A stretch of DNA of 64,000 nucleotides from Yinghuangia elevatio (lineage in GTDB: Bacteria; Actinomycetota; Actinomycetes; Streptomycetales; Streptomycetaceae): NCBI RefSeq assembly GCF_040649515.1, contig NZ_JBEZFP010000010.1:51369-115368 (forward strand), written 5' to 3'. The notes beneath the pieces were generated by a model. That model did not search any database and was not told where the DNA came from. It saw nothing but the letters and a program-made list of their open reading frames with translations. A program made the position numbers and the translations under genes. Position 1 is the stretch's first letter. Each line of letters opens with the position of its first letter. Below, in pieces: positions 37,803 to 51,300 of this stretch.

Positions 37803-38108
37803 GCCGGTAGCGCCGGGTCGTGTCGGTGCCTGCGGCAGGAAGTGCATGCCGGTCCAGCGGTCGCCGATGCCACCGACGTTGCCGACGCGACGCCGTACGG
37901 GAGACACGAGCGTCGCCACGCGTGGATCACGATGCAAGCGTCACCACGCGTGGGTCACCACGCACGGGTCACCACGCTCCCAACCCGCCCCCTCCTCCCG
38001 CCCCTTCCATATCTCGGGAACGTCCGCCGCCACCCCAAGGTGCCGGGCTCGCCCCCCGGCCACCCGAAACAACGTAGCGTCGGCACACTCGAACACACGT
38101 AACACCGC

Positions 38109-38148
38109 GGGGCGGTGCGACCGGACCCAACTCCGGCCGCACCGCCCC
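38109..38148 (+). terminator. Long hairpin downstream of the VWA array
   Basis: GGGGCGGTGCG pairs with CGCACCGCCCC, then after one mismatch CCGGA pairs with TCCGG around CCCAAC, 16 bp in total. It lies about 300 bases after the stop of the last VWA gene; between them (37940-37980) is a three-copy 14-bp repeat beginning GTCACCACGC and no gene. Confidence 0.6.
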
Positions 38149-38189
38149 GGTGCGTTCACGGTGCGTTCCCGCTCTTGCGGTACGTTTCC

Positions 38190-39300
38190 GGGGCTCCGAT
38201 CCGACGACCCCGATCCAGCAACTCCCGAGCCGGTGACCCCGATCCCGAGGCCCGTTCCCAAGACCGAACCTGTGCCGCCGTTCCTGCGACCCCGTTCCGG
38301 GATCCCGAACCGGTGCCCCCGTTCCCAGGCCCCCGCTCCAGGTCTCGAACCGGTGACCCCGGTCCCGCAGTCCTGTTCCCGGGATCGCGATCCGGTGCCG
38401 CCGTTCCCGCGGCCCCGTTCCCGGGGCCGAGTTCCCGGGCTCCGTTCCCAGGACCCGTTCCTGCGACCCCGTTCCGGGATCCCGAACCGGTGCCCCCGTT
38501 CCCAGGCCCCCGCTCCGGGTCTCGAACCGGTGACCCCGGTCCCGCAGTTCTGTTCCCAGGATCCAGAACCGGTGGCCCCGATCCGCAGTCCCGTTCCCAG
38601 GATCCCGAACCCGCGACCCCGGTCCAGGGACCCCGTCCAGGGACCCCGTCCGGGGACCCCGTCCGGGGACCCCGTTCCCGCGATCCCGTTCCGGGATCCC
38701 CCGTTCCCGCAGTCCCGTTCCAGGTCCCGAACCGGTGACCCCGGTCCCGCAGTCCTGTTCCCAGGATCCAGAACCGGTGGCCCCGATCCCGCAGTCCTGT
38801 TCCCAGGATCCCGAACCCGCGACCCCGGTCCAGGGACCGTCCAGGGACCCCGTTCCCGCGATCCCGTTCCGGGATCCCCCGTTCCCGCAGTCCCGTTCCA
38901 GGTCCCGAACCGGTGACCCCGTTCCCGCACTCCCGTTGCCAGGACCCGATCCGGTGCCGCCGTTCCCGCGGCCCCGCTTCCGGGGCCGAGTTCCCGGGCC
39001 CGTTCCGCGGCCCGTTCCCGGGCTCCGTTGCCAGGACCCGTTCCCGCGACCCCGTTCCGGATCCCGACCCGGTGACCCCGATCCCGCGGCCCCGGTCCCG
39101 CAGTCCTGTGCCCGGGATCCCGAACCGGTGACCCCGTTCCCGCGGTCCGGTTCAGGACCCCATCCCTGCAACCCCGGTCGCGCAGTCCTGTTCCCAGGAT
39201 CCAGAACCGGGGACCCCAATCCCGCGATCCCGTTCTCAGGATCCCGAACCCGCGACCCCGATCCAGGGACCCCGATCCACGGACCCCGATCCCGTGATCC
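38190..39300. repeat. Degenerate GC-rich repeat tract with higher-order duplications
   Basis: About 1.1 kb composed of variations of CCCGTTCCCAGGATCCCGAA and CCGGTGACCCCGGTCCCGCA. Longer direct duplications are present: the block starting TTCCTGCGACCCCGTTCCGG recurs at 38281 and 38458 (177 bases apart), and the block starting CCCGTTCCCGCGATCCCGTT at 38671 and 38849 (178 apart). All six frames are partly open because the unit lacks stops, giving artificial RDRG or PRSRDP peptides. No constant 28-37-base repeat with unique spacers exists, so it is not CRISPR. It fills the gap between the VWA array and glgP. Confidence 0.8.
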
Positions 39301-39385
39301 CGGCCCCGCGATGTGTTCACGCGGTGCGTTCACCGCGGGTTCCCACCACACCTGATCGCCCGGACTGCGGCCGAGGATCACTCGT

Positions 39386-42016
39386 TCAGCGCAACGGCAG
39401 TCCGTCGGCGACGCCTTCGCCGTCCGCCGGGACGGCGATGAGTCCGAGTTCCGCCGGAGTGGCCAGCAGCGCGTGGGCGGGCATCACCCGAACGGTGTAG
39501 CCGAACGGACCCGTTCGGTCCAAGGCGAGCGACCCCTCGTAGAACCAGCGGCCGTGCTCGTCGCGGCGTACCGGCTTGAGCGGGGCCACCGCCCCGTCCA
39601 CGATCGCGTCGGCGCCGTCGACCCGGCCGTGCACGACCTGCACCTCGACATCCGAGGGGCGCAGGTCGCCCAGGCTCACGAACACCCGCAGGTCGAGCGT
39701 GTTGCCGACCTCGGGGGCGTCTCCTATCCCGCCGGACTCGACGTGGTCCACGCGGACCTGCGGCCACGCACCGCGGACCTCGGCCTTCCAGGCCGCCAGG
39801 GTCTTCGCCCCGACCAGTTCGTCGGCCGCCATGGAGCGGGCGCCGAGCGCGGCCGGCGCGTACAGGCTGTCGACGTAGTCCTTGACCATGCGCGACGCGA
39901 GGACCTTCGGGCCCAGCGACACCAGGGTGTGACGGACCATTTCGAGCCACCGGCTCGGCAGTCCGTCCGGCCCCCGGTCGTAGAACCGGGCCGCCACGTT
40001 GTGCTCGACCAGGTCGTAGAGGGCGTTGGCCTCCAGGTCGTCGCGGCGGTCCGGGTCCTCGACGCCGTCGGCGGTGGGGATGGCCCAGCCGTTCGAGCCG
40101 TCGTACCACTCGTCCCACCAGCCGTCGAGGATCGACAGGTTGAGGCACCCGTTGAGCGCGGCCTTCATGCCCGACGTGCCGCACGCCTCCAGCGGGCGCA
40201 GCGGGTTGTTGAGCCAGACGTCGCAACCCGGGTAGAGGTGCTGCGCCATGGCGATGTCGTAGTCGGGCAGGAAGACGATGCGGTGGCGCACGTCCTCCTG
40301 GTCGGAGAACTTCACCAGTTCCTGGACGAGCCGCTTGCCGCCCTCGTCGGCCGGGTGCGCCTTGCCCGCGACGACGATCTGGATCGGGCGGGTGGGGTGC
40401 AGCAGCAAGCCGCGCAGGCGCTCCTTGTCGCGCAGCATGAGGGTGAGGCGCTTGTACGACGGCACGCGCCGGGCGAACCCGATGGTCAGCACGTCGGGGT
40501 CCAACGCGTGCTCGGTCCAGCCGAGTTCCGCGTCGCCGGCGCCGCGCAGGCGCCACGAGTCGCGCAGCCGTACGCGGGCCTCGGTGACCAGCTTCGCCCG
40601 CAGCGTGCGCCGCAGGTCCCACACGGCCTGGGCCGGGATCTGCTCGATCGCGGTCCAGCCGTGCGCCTCCTCGGTCAGCTCCGGGCCGATCTCGCGGGCC
40701 GCCAGCTCCAGGACGTCGCGGTCCACCCAGGTGGGGGCGTGCACACCGTTGGTGATCGACCCGATGGGCACCTCGGCGGGGTCGAATCCCGGCCACAGTC
40801 CCGCGAACATGCCCTGGCTGACGTGCCCGTGCAGTTCGCTGACGCCGTTGGCGCGCTGGGCCAGGCGCAGGCCCATGACGGCCATGTTGAACACGCCCGG
40901 CTCGCCGCCCGGGAACGTCTCGGCGCCCAGCGCGAGCACCCGCTCGACGGGTACGCCGGGGGCTTCGTTGTCGCCGCCGAAGTGCCGGGCGATCAGCTCG
41001 CGGTCGAAGCGGTCGATGCCCGCCGGCACCGGGGTGTGGGTGGTGAACACCGTCCCGGCGCGGACCGCTTCGAGGGCGGCGTCGAAGTCGAGGCCGCTGC
41101 TTTCGTGGTACTCGCGGATGCGCTCGACGCCCAGGAACCCGGCGTGGCCCTCGTTGGTGTGGAAGACCTCGGGCTGGGGGTGGCCGGTGAGCGCGCAGAA
41201 CTCGCGGACGGCGCGGACGCCGCCGATGCCGAGCAGCATTTCCTGGTGCAGGCGGTGCTCGCTGGTGCCGCCGTACAGCCGGTCGGTCACCTCGCGCTCG
41301 AAGGGCTCGTTCTCCTCGATGTCGGAGTCGAGCAGCAGCAGCGGGACGCGTCCGACCTGCGCCTTCCAGATGCGGGCGTGCAGTTCGCGGCCGCCGGGCA
41401 GGCCGATGAGGATGCGGGCCGGCGTACCGTCCGGGTGCCGGACCAGCGTGAGCGGGAGTTCGTTGGGGTCGAGCAGCGGGTAGCGCTCCTGCTGCCAGCC
41501 GTCGCGCGACAGCGACTGCCGGAAGTAGCCGTGCCGGTAGAGCAGGCCGACGCCGATGATCGGGACGCCGAGGTCGCTCGCGGCCTTGAGGTGGTCCCCG
41601 GCCAGGATGCCGAGGCCGCCGGAGTACTGCGGCAGGGCCGCGGTGATGCCGAACTCGGGGGAGAAATAGGCGATCGCGGCGGGGGCGCCGTCGGGGGTGC
41701 TGCCCGGCTCGGGCAGCGACTGGTACCAGCGGGCACCGGTCAGGTAGTCGTTGAGATCCCCCGCCGCGACCGTCAGTCGGGCCAGGAATCTGCGGTCCTC
41801 GGCGAGCGCGGCGAGCTTGTCGGTCGGCACCGCGCCGAGCAGGCGGACGGGATCCTGGCCGACTGCGGCCCAGGTCTCCGGGTCGATGGACTCGAACAGG
41901 TCACGGGTTTCCGCGTGCCAGGACCAGCGGAGGTTCATCGCCAGCTGGCCGAGGGGCTCCAGTGGAGCGGGCAGAACCGTGCGCACGGTGAAACGGCGGA
42001 TTGCTCTCACAGCCAC
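39386..42016 (-). CDS. glgP: Alpha-glucan (glycogen/maltodextrin) phosphorylase
   Basis: 876 residues, the longer actinobacterial GlgP type with an N-terminal DUF3417 region (PLEPLGQLAMNLRWSWHAET). It releases glucose-1-phosphate from alpha-1,4-glucans using PLP. The PLP lysine is Lys618 in EACGTSGMKAALNG; other family blocks are YFSPEFGITAALPQYSGGLG, FHTNEGHAGFLGVERI, and ITNGVHAPTWV. GTG at 42016 with AGGG upstream; another GTG two codons later is possible. It is divergent from glgE over 259 bases that include CTTGCAG-like repeats, so breakdown and GlgE synthesis may be controlled from the same region. Confidence 0.95.
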   Translation of the reverse strand: MAVRAIRRFTVRTVLPAPLEPLGQLAMNLRWSWHAETRDLFESIDPETWAAVGQDPVRLLGAVPTDKLAALAEDRRFLARLTVAAGDLNDYLTGARWYQSLPEPGSTPDGAPAAIAYFSPEFGITAALPQYSGGLGILAGDHLKAASDLGVPIIGVGLLYRHGYFRQSLSRDGWQQERYPLLDPNELPLTLVRHPDGTPARILIGLPGGRELHARIWKAQVGRVPLLLLDSDIEENEPFEREVTDRLYGGTSEHRLHQEMLLGIGGVRAVREFCALTGHPQPEVFHTNEGHAGFLGVERIREYHESSGLDFDAALEAVRAGTVFTTHTPVPAGIDRFDRELIARHFGGDNEAPGVPVERVLALGAETFPGGEPGVFNMAVMGLRLAQRANGVSELHGHVSQGMFAGLWPGFDPAEVPIGSITNGVHAPTWVDRDVLELAAREIGPELTEEAHGWTAIEQIPAQAVWDLRRTLRAKLVTEARVRLRDSWRLRGAGDAELGWTEHALDPDVLTIGFARRVPSYKRLTLMLRDKERLRGLLLHPTRPIQIVVAGKAHPADEGGKRLVQELVKFSDQEDVRHRIVFLPDYDIAMAQHLYPGCDVWLNNPLRPLEACGTSGMKAALNGCLNLSILDGWWDEWYDGSNGWAIPTADGVEDPDRRDDLEANALYDLVEHNVAARFYDRGPDGLPSRWLEMVRHTLVSLGPKVLASRMVKDYVDSLYAPAALGARSMAADELVGAKTLAAWKAEVRGAWPQVRVDHVESGGIGDAPEVGNTLDLRVFVSLGDLRPSDVEVQVVHGRVDGADAIVDGAVAPLKPVRRDEHGRWFYEGSLALDRTGPFGYTVRVMPAHALLATPAELGLIAVPADGEGVADGLPLR

Positions 42017-42066
42017 CAGACCCTAGCCGGAACCCGGCATGACTTGCGACAGTGGATGCGTGGTGT

Positions 42067-42091
42067 TTGCAGGGATGGCAAGATCTTGCAG
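42067..42091. promoter_or_regulatory. Candidate MalR-like operator between glgP and glgE
   Basis: TTTGCAG (42067-42073) and CTTGCAG (42085-42091) are direct repeats 18 bases apart; the second overlaps the palindrome GCAAGATCTTGC (42078-42089). CTTGCAG-type repeats are reported for LacI-family MalR control of maltose genes in Streptomyces, and the flanking genes concern maltodextrin-type glucans. The regulator is not in the window. Confidence 0.5.
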
Positions 42092-42275
42092 CAAGTGCCG
42101 ACAACTGAACCAGCCGCAGGCCCAGCGGACGGTATCCATGCGGTAATTGCGCCATTTGGACCGTGCCCCGCCTGCCGTCGTGATCGTTGAACGAGCGCGT
42201 CCCTCGCCCACCTCTTCGCGGGTGAGATCACGTGTCGCAATCGCCGTTACCGGGCAGTCGAGCAGGAGCGTGGGC

Positions 42276-44410
42276 ATGGGCAGTGCGGCCAGGAAGCGTC
42301 CGGGTGCGCCGGTCCGATCCCCTCGGAAGACGACCGCGGCCGCACCCGCGAAGAAGCCGGGCGCGACCCGAGCCGCCGCTGCCACGGCCCACGCACCCGC
42401 CGTTCCCCACGCAGCAGGACCGGAGCCGATGATCGGTCGCATCCCCATCCTCGACGTCCAGCCCCTCGTCGACTGCGGCACGCGCCCCGTGCGCTGTGTC
42501 GCGGGCGAGTCCTTCGAGATCACCGCGACGGTGTTCCGCGAAGGACACGACGCCCTCGGCGTGAACCTCGTGCTCCGCGATCGCCGCGGACGCCAGGGCC
42601 CGTACCTGCCGATGACGCAGGGCGCGCCCGGCACCGACAGATGGCACGCGGAGATCACTCCGCCGTCGGAGGGCATGTGGTCGTACGCGGTCGAGGCGTG
42701 GAGCGATCCGATCGGCACCTGGCGGCACGCCGCCGAGATCAAGGTGCCGGCCGGGATGGACGTCGAGCTCATGCTCGAGGAGGGCGCGCTGCTGCTGGAG
42801 CGCGCCGCCGAGGGCGTGCCCAAGCGCGCTGGCCGGGCGCCGGTGCTGGACGCGGTCGACGTGCTCCGCGACACCGGGAAGGAGCCGGAGGTACGCCTCG
42901 CCGCGGCCCTGGCCCCCTCGGTGACCGCCGCGCTGGCCGCCCACCCGCTGCGCGAACTGGTGACCTCCAGCCCCCGGTTCCCGCTCCAGGTCGAGCGGCA
43001 GCGCGCGCTGTTCGGCTCGTGGTACGAGTTCTTCCCGCGCTCGGAGGGCGCCGAGGTCGACCCCGCGGGCGTCCTGCCGCCCCGCTCCGGGACTTTCCGC
43101 ACCGCGATGGAGCGCCTGCCCGCGATCGCCGCGATGGGCTTCGACGTCGTGTACCTGCCGCCGATTCACCCGATCGGCACGGCGTACCGCAAGGGGCCCA
43201 ACAACACGCTGGAGGCCGGGCCGCACGACCCCGGGTCGCCGTGGGCGATCGGCTCGCCGGAGGGCGGCCACGACGCCGTGCACCCCGACCTGGGCACCAT
43301 CGAGGACTTCGACGCGTTCGTGGCGCGGGCCCGCGAACTGCGTCTGGAGGTCGCGCTCGACTTCGCGCTCCAGGTCTCGCCGGACCACCCGTGGGTCGAG
43401 AAGCACCCCGAGTGGTTCACCCGAAGGGCTGACGGATCGATCGCCTATGCGGAGAACCCGCCGAAGAAGTACCAGGACATCTACCCGGTCAACTTCGACG
43501 AGGACTTCCAGGGCATCGTGCGCGAGACGCTGCGGGTGCTGCGCTTCTGGATGAAGCACGGCGTGCGGATCTTCCGCGTCGACAACCCGCACACCAAGCC
43601 GGTGGTCTTCTGGGAGAAGGTCATCGCCGAGGTCAACGGGCGCGACCCCGACGTGATCTTCCTGGCCGAGGCGTTCACCCGGCCGGCGATGATGCACACG
43701 CTGGCGAAGATCGGGTTCCAGCAGTCCTACACGTACTTCACCTGGCGTACCGGCAAGGACGAGCTCCAGGAGTACCTGACCGAGCTGTCCGGCGACGCTG
43801 CGGCGTACATGCGCCCCAACTTCTTCGTCAACACGCCGGACATCCTGCACGCGTCACTCCAGTACGGCGGGCCGGCGGCCTTCAAGATCCGGGCCGCGCT
43901 GGCCGCCACGCTGTCCCCGACCTGGGGCGTGTACGCGGGGTTCGAACTGTTCGAGCACGTCGCGGTGGCGCCGGGGAGCGAGGAGTACCTCGACTCCGAG
44001 AAGTACCAGTACCGCCCGCGGGACTGGGCGGCGGCGGAGCGCGAGGGGCGGTCGCTGTCGCCGTACCTGACGATTCTTAACCGGGTGCGCCGACACCATC
44101 CGTCGCTGCAACATCTGCGAAACCTCAGATTCCATCACACCGACAACGATGCGGTGATGGCCTTCTCCAAGCGCACCCGAACGGGTGCCGCGGACGATCT
44201 CGTGGTGGTCGTGGTGAACCTCGACCCCCACGCGATCCACGAGGCCACCGTGTCCTTGGACATGCCTTCCCTCGGCATGGACTGGCAGGACACGTTCCCG
44301 GTGCACGACGAGTTCACCGGGGCGAGTTACCGCTGGGGTCAGCACAACTATGTGCGCCTCGACCCGGCACTCGAACCCGCGCATCTCTTCTCGGTCCGGA
44401 GGAACAACCC

Positions 44411-44414
<4 letters not shown>
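42276..44414 (+). CDS. glgE: Alpha-1,4-glucan:maltose-1-phosphate maltosyltransferase
   Basis: 712 residues. GlgE (GH13_3) adds maltosyl units from alpha-maltose-1-phosphate to the non-reducing end of alpha-glucan. Catalytic residues fit the Streptomyces enzyme spacing: nucleophile Asp436 (IFRVDNPHTKP), Glu465 (IFLAEAFTRP) and Asp522 (VNTPDILHA), with 29 and 57 residues between them. The N-terminal 45 residues are a basic Ala/Pro/Lys-rich leader before MIGRIPILDVQPLVD, where the usual protein begins. ATG at 42276 has AGGAG eight bases upstream, but an internal ATG at the start of the conserved part (about 42429) is also possible. First gene of glgE-treS-mak-glgB; its stop overlaps treS. Confidence 0.95.
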
Positions 44415-46101
<1,687 letters not shown>

Positions 46102-46105
<4 letters not shown>

Positions 46106-47607
46106 CAGAGTCCACCCGACCCCATGACCTGCGCGGTATTCCGGTGGATGCCGTCTGCGGACAGCTGCTGCCCTGGCTGCCGCGGCAGAGATGGTTCGCC
46201 GGCAAGGGCCGGACGATCCGAGGGGTCCGGGTGGTCTCCGCGGTCGAGGTGGTCCGGGGCGATCCGGCGATGTTCCACGTCGTGCTCGCCGTCGAGCACG
46301 AGGCCGCCGCCGGGCACCCGGCCGCCGTCGACCACTACCAACTCCTCCTCGGCGTGCGCCGGTGGCGCATCGACCGGCTCGACTACGCGACGATCGGCCG
46401 GGTGCGCGGGGGCACGCACGACGGCACGGTGCTCTACGACGCCGCCCACGACAGCGAGTTGTCGCGGTGGCTGCTGGAACGGTTCGCCGACGCGACGGTC
46501 GACCGGCCCGCCGCGGCCGGGCCGCTGGTCTTCCACCGGTACGCCGACCGCCCGCCGCGCACCCGGCTCGCCGGTCTGGTGGTCGGCGCCGAGCAGTCCA
46601 ACACCTCGATCGTCTTCGGCGACGACGTCATCATGAAGCTGTTCCGCAGGCTCACCCCCGGGGTCAACCCGGACCTGGAGCTCTGCCTCGCCCTCGCGGA
46701 CGCCGGCTCCCGGCGCATCCCGCAGCCGGTCGCCTGGTTCGAGTCCGAGTTCGGCGGCGAGACCACGACCCTCGGCCTGCTCCAGGAGTACCTGCGCACC
46801 GGCACCGACGGCTGGGAACTGGCCAAGACCTCGGTCCGCGACCTGTACGCCGACCAGGACCTGCACGGCATCGGCTCGGCGGACGCGCTGCGCGCCCACG
46901 AGGTCGGCGGCGACTTCGCCGGGGAGTCCTTCCGGCTCGGCGTGGCCACCGCCGAGGTGCACGCGGACCTGGCCCGTACGCTGCCCACCGAGACCGCCGG
47001 CGAGGAGCAGCTCGCGGCCCTCGCCGAGCAGATGAGCCGCCGCCTGGACGCCGCGACGGAGGTCGTGGCCGACCTCGCGCCGTTCGCGGACCGGCTGCGC
47101 GACGCGTACCGCGACCTGGCGCGCCTGGGCCGCGAGGACCACCCGGTGCCGCTGCAGCGCATCCACGGCGACTTCCACCTCGGCCAGGTCATGCGCACCG
47201 CCACCCGGTGGGTGCTCATCGACTTCGAGGGCGAGCCGGCCCAGCCGCTGGTCGAACGGCGGGCGCTGCACTCGCCGCTGCGCGACGTCGCGGCGATGCT
47301 GCGCTCCTTCGACTACGCCGCGCGCCACCTGCTCGCCGAGCGCCGCGCGGGCGGCGCCGGGAGCCCCGCGCCGCACCTGGTGCGCCGGGCCGAGGAGTGG
47401 GCGATGCGCAACCGCGACGCCTTCTGCGCCGGGTACGCCAAAGCCGGTGCGGTCGACCCGCGCGCCGAACCGGTGCTGCTGCGCGCCTTCGAGACCGACA
47501 AGGCGGTCTACGAGGTCGTGTACGAGTCCGGAAACCGCCCCACGTGGCTCCCTGTCCCGATGTCCGCGATCCGTCGTCTTGCCGACCGGGCGCCCCAGCC
47601 GCACTGA
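46102..47607 (+). CDS. mak: Maltokinase (Pep2)
   Basis: 501 residues. Phosphorylates maltose to maltose-1-phosphate, the GlgE substrate, with ATP. Kinase-like APH fold: catalytic Asp357 in RIHGDFHLGQV and metal-binding Asp374 in LIDFEGEPAQP. The N-terminal domain carries LPRQRWFAGKGRTIRGV, a maltokinase hallmark, and AEQSNTSIVFGDDVIMKLFR is the lysine-bearing strand. GTG at 46102 overlaps the treS stop by four bases. A 41-base gap with TGGAGG leads to glgB. Confidence 0.95.
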
Positions 47608-47648
47608 GCCGTGCGGGACGTTCCCGCCCACCCCTGGAGGTCAACAAC

Positions 47649-49865
<2,217 letters not shown>

Positions 49866-49911
49866 CAGCTGCCGCCTTTTCGGTTTTCCGTCGGTTTTCT
49901 CCAATACGCCA

Positions 49912-49942
49912 GTGCCCGGCCACCGCGACGGTGGCCGGGCAC
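49912..49942 (+). terminator. Terminator of the glgE-treS-mak-glgB operon
   Basis: Perfect 14-bp stem GTGCCCGGCCACCG with CGA loop, 47 bases after glgB. No T run after it, though T-rich bases lie before it (CTTTTCGGTTTTCC). Confidence 0.75.
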
Positions 49943-49992
49943 ACGTCGTTCCGAGGCCGAGAAGTGCGGCCGTGAAGTTCCGAAGGGAATCC

Positions 49993-51162
49993 ATGCGCAC
50001 GCGATCAACCGTCCCGAGCCGCCGCGTACTTCCCCGCAGGCTGGCGACCGCCGCGGCGGCGGTCGCGCTGGCCGCCGCGGGGCTCGCATGGCCGTCCCCC
50101 GCGGCCGCGGCCCCGACGCCGCCGACCCTGCCCGCACCGGTCTCGCACGGCATCACGGCAGGCCAACTGGTACCGGTGGCCGGCTCCGCGCCGCTGTACG
50201 ACGTCACGTTGACCACGGACGCGATCTACAAGCGCGTCGACCCGGCGCAGCCCACCGTCACGCCGCTGCGCCCGTCGATCAAGGTCCGCATCCTGCTGCC
50301 GACCAACTACCAGACGAACCCGGCTACTCCGTACAAGACGCTGTACCTGCTGCACGGCGGCAACGGCGACTTCGACGACTGGTCCACGCAGGGCGACATC
50401 GCCTCGATCACCGCGGCGGCGGGCTTCAACCAGATCGTGGTGATGCCGGAGGGCGGCAACGCGGGCTGGTACAGCAACTGGGTGACCGGGACCAACGGCA
50501 ACATCGCGCCGCAGTGGGAGACCTTCCACATGCAGCAGCTGGTGCCGTGGATCGACGCGAACTTCAACACGACCGGGACCAAGGCCGGGCGGTACATCGC
50601 GGGCCTGTCCATGGGCGGCTACGGGGCGCTGCGGTACGCGGGCCGCTACAACAACCTGTTCTCCGCGGCGGCGGGCTTCTCCCCCGGCACCAACATCGAG
50701 ATGCCGTGGGCGCAGTCGCTCATCCACGGCTCGGTGGTGCAGGTGCCGCTCGCGCCCACCGCGCCGGGTGCGTTCATCGGCCCGTACAGCGCGAGTACGC
50801 CGAACCTGGCCCAGTACCAGTACCCGCTGGGCTGGCTGTGGGGCCCGCACCAGGTGTTCGGCCCGACCGAGCAATGGGACGCGCAGAACCCGGTGAAGCT
50901 GGCGACGGCCGAGAAGTACAACCCGTACACCAAGCTGGCCCTGTACTCCGGAACCGACCAGGGTGACGGCGCGATCCACGGCTCTGTCGTGGACATGCAC
51001 AACAACCTCAAGGCCAAGGGCGTGTACCCGCGCGTGTGCACCGGATCCGGCGACCACACCTGGCCGTTCTGGAAGAACGACCTCGCCGACTTCCTGCGGT
51101 ACGTGCAGGGCCAGACACCCGCCACCTGCACGACGAACCCGGGCTGGACCCTCAAGCCCTGA
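49993..51162 (+). CDS. Secreted esterase of the antigen 85/S-formylglutathione hydrolase fold
   Basis: 389 residues. Signal peptide 1-40, Arg-rich start then Ala-rich core (TAAAAVALAAAGLAWPSPAA). Esterase_phd domain: KTLYLLHGGNGDFDDWST, nucleophile serine in GRYIAGLSMGGYGALRYAG, and a C-terminal SGDHTWPFWKNDLADFL with the histidine. These resemble mycolyltransferase-like proteins, but in streptomycetes, which lack mycolates, they are esterases acting outside the cell on unknown lipids or polysaccharide esters. ATG at 49993 follows GAAGGGAAT. It converges with the SDR gene at 51301, sharing a terminator. Confidence 0.92.
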   Translation: MRTRSTVPSRRVLPRRLATAAAAVALAAAGLAWPSPAAAAPTPPTLPAPVSHGITAGQLVPVAGSAPLYDVTLTTDAIYKRVDPAQPTVTPLRPSIKVRILLPTNYQTNPATPYKTLYLLHGGNGDFDDWSTQGDIASITAAAGFNQIVVMPEGGNAGWYSNWVTGTNGNIAPQWETFHMQQLVPWIDANFNTTGTKAGRYIAGLSMGGYGALRYAGRYNNLFSAAAGFSPGTNIEMPWAQSLIHGSVVQVPLAPTAPGAFIGPYSASTPNLAQYQYPLGWLWGPHQVFGPTEQWDAQNPVKLATAEKYNPYTKLALYSGTDQGDGAIHGSVVDMHNNLKAKGVYPRVCTGSGDHTWPFWKNDLADFLRYVQGQTPATCTTNPGWTLKP

Positions 51163-51202
51163 GCCGGTCCGACCCACCCGTACAAAACCGGCGCCGCCAC
51201 CC

Positions 51203-51239
51203 GGCGGGCCCGGACCGAGGGATGCGGTCCGGGCCCGCC
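51203..51239. terminator. Bidirectional hairpin between convergent genes
   Basis: Perfect 15-bp stem GGCGGGCCCGGACCG with AGGGATG loop, between the secreted esterase stop (51162) and the SDR/DUF2867 stop (51301). No long T run on either side. Confidence 0.7.
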
Positions 51240-51300
51240 GCCGTGACTTGTGGTCCGTGCCCGTCCCGGCGTCGACCGCAAACACGTGATCGTGGGGTGG

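Noticed and set aside
38190..39300. CRISPR array
   Set aside because: Repeats are contiguous and degenerate, spacing varies, and there are no unique spacers or cas genes.
37941..39320. Open frames of 450-470 codons on the minus strand in the repeat tract
   Set aside because: All frames of the repeat lack stops, giving repeats such as GTGSRDRG; no ribosome site, domain or codon bias favours one frame.
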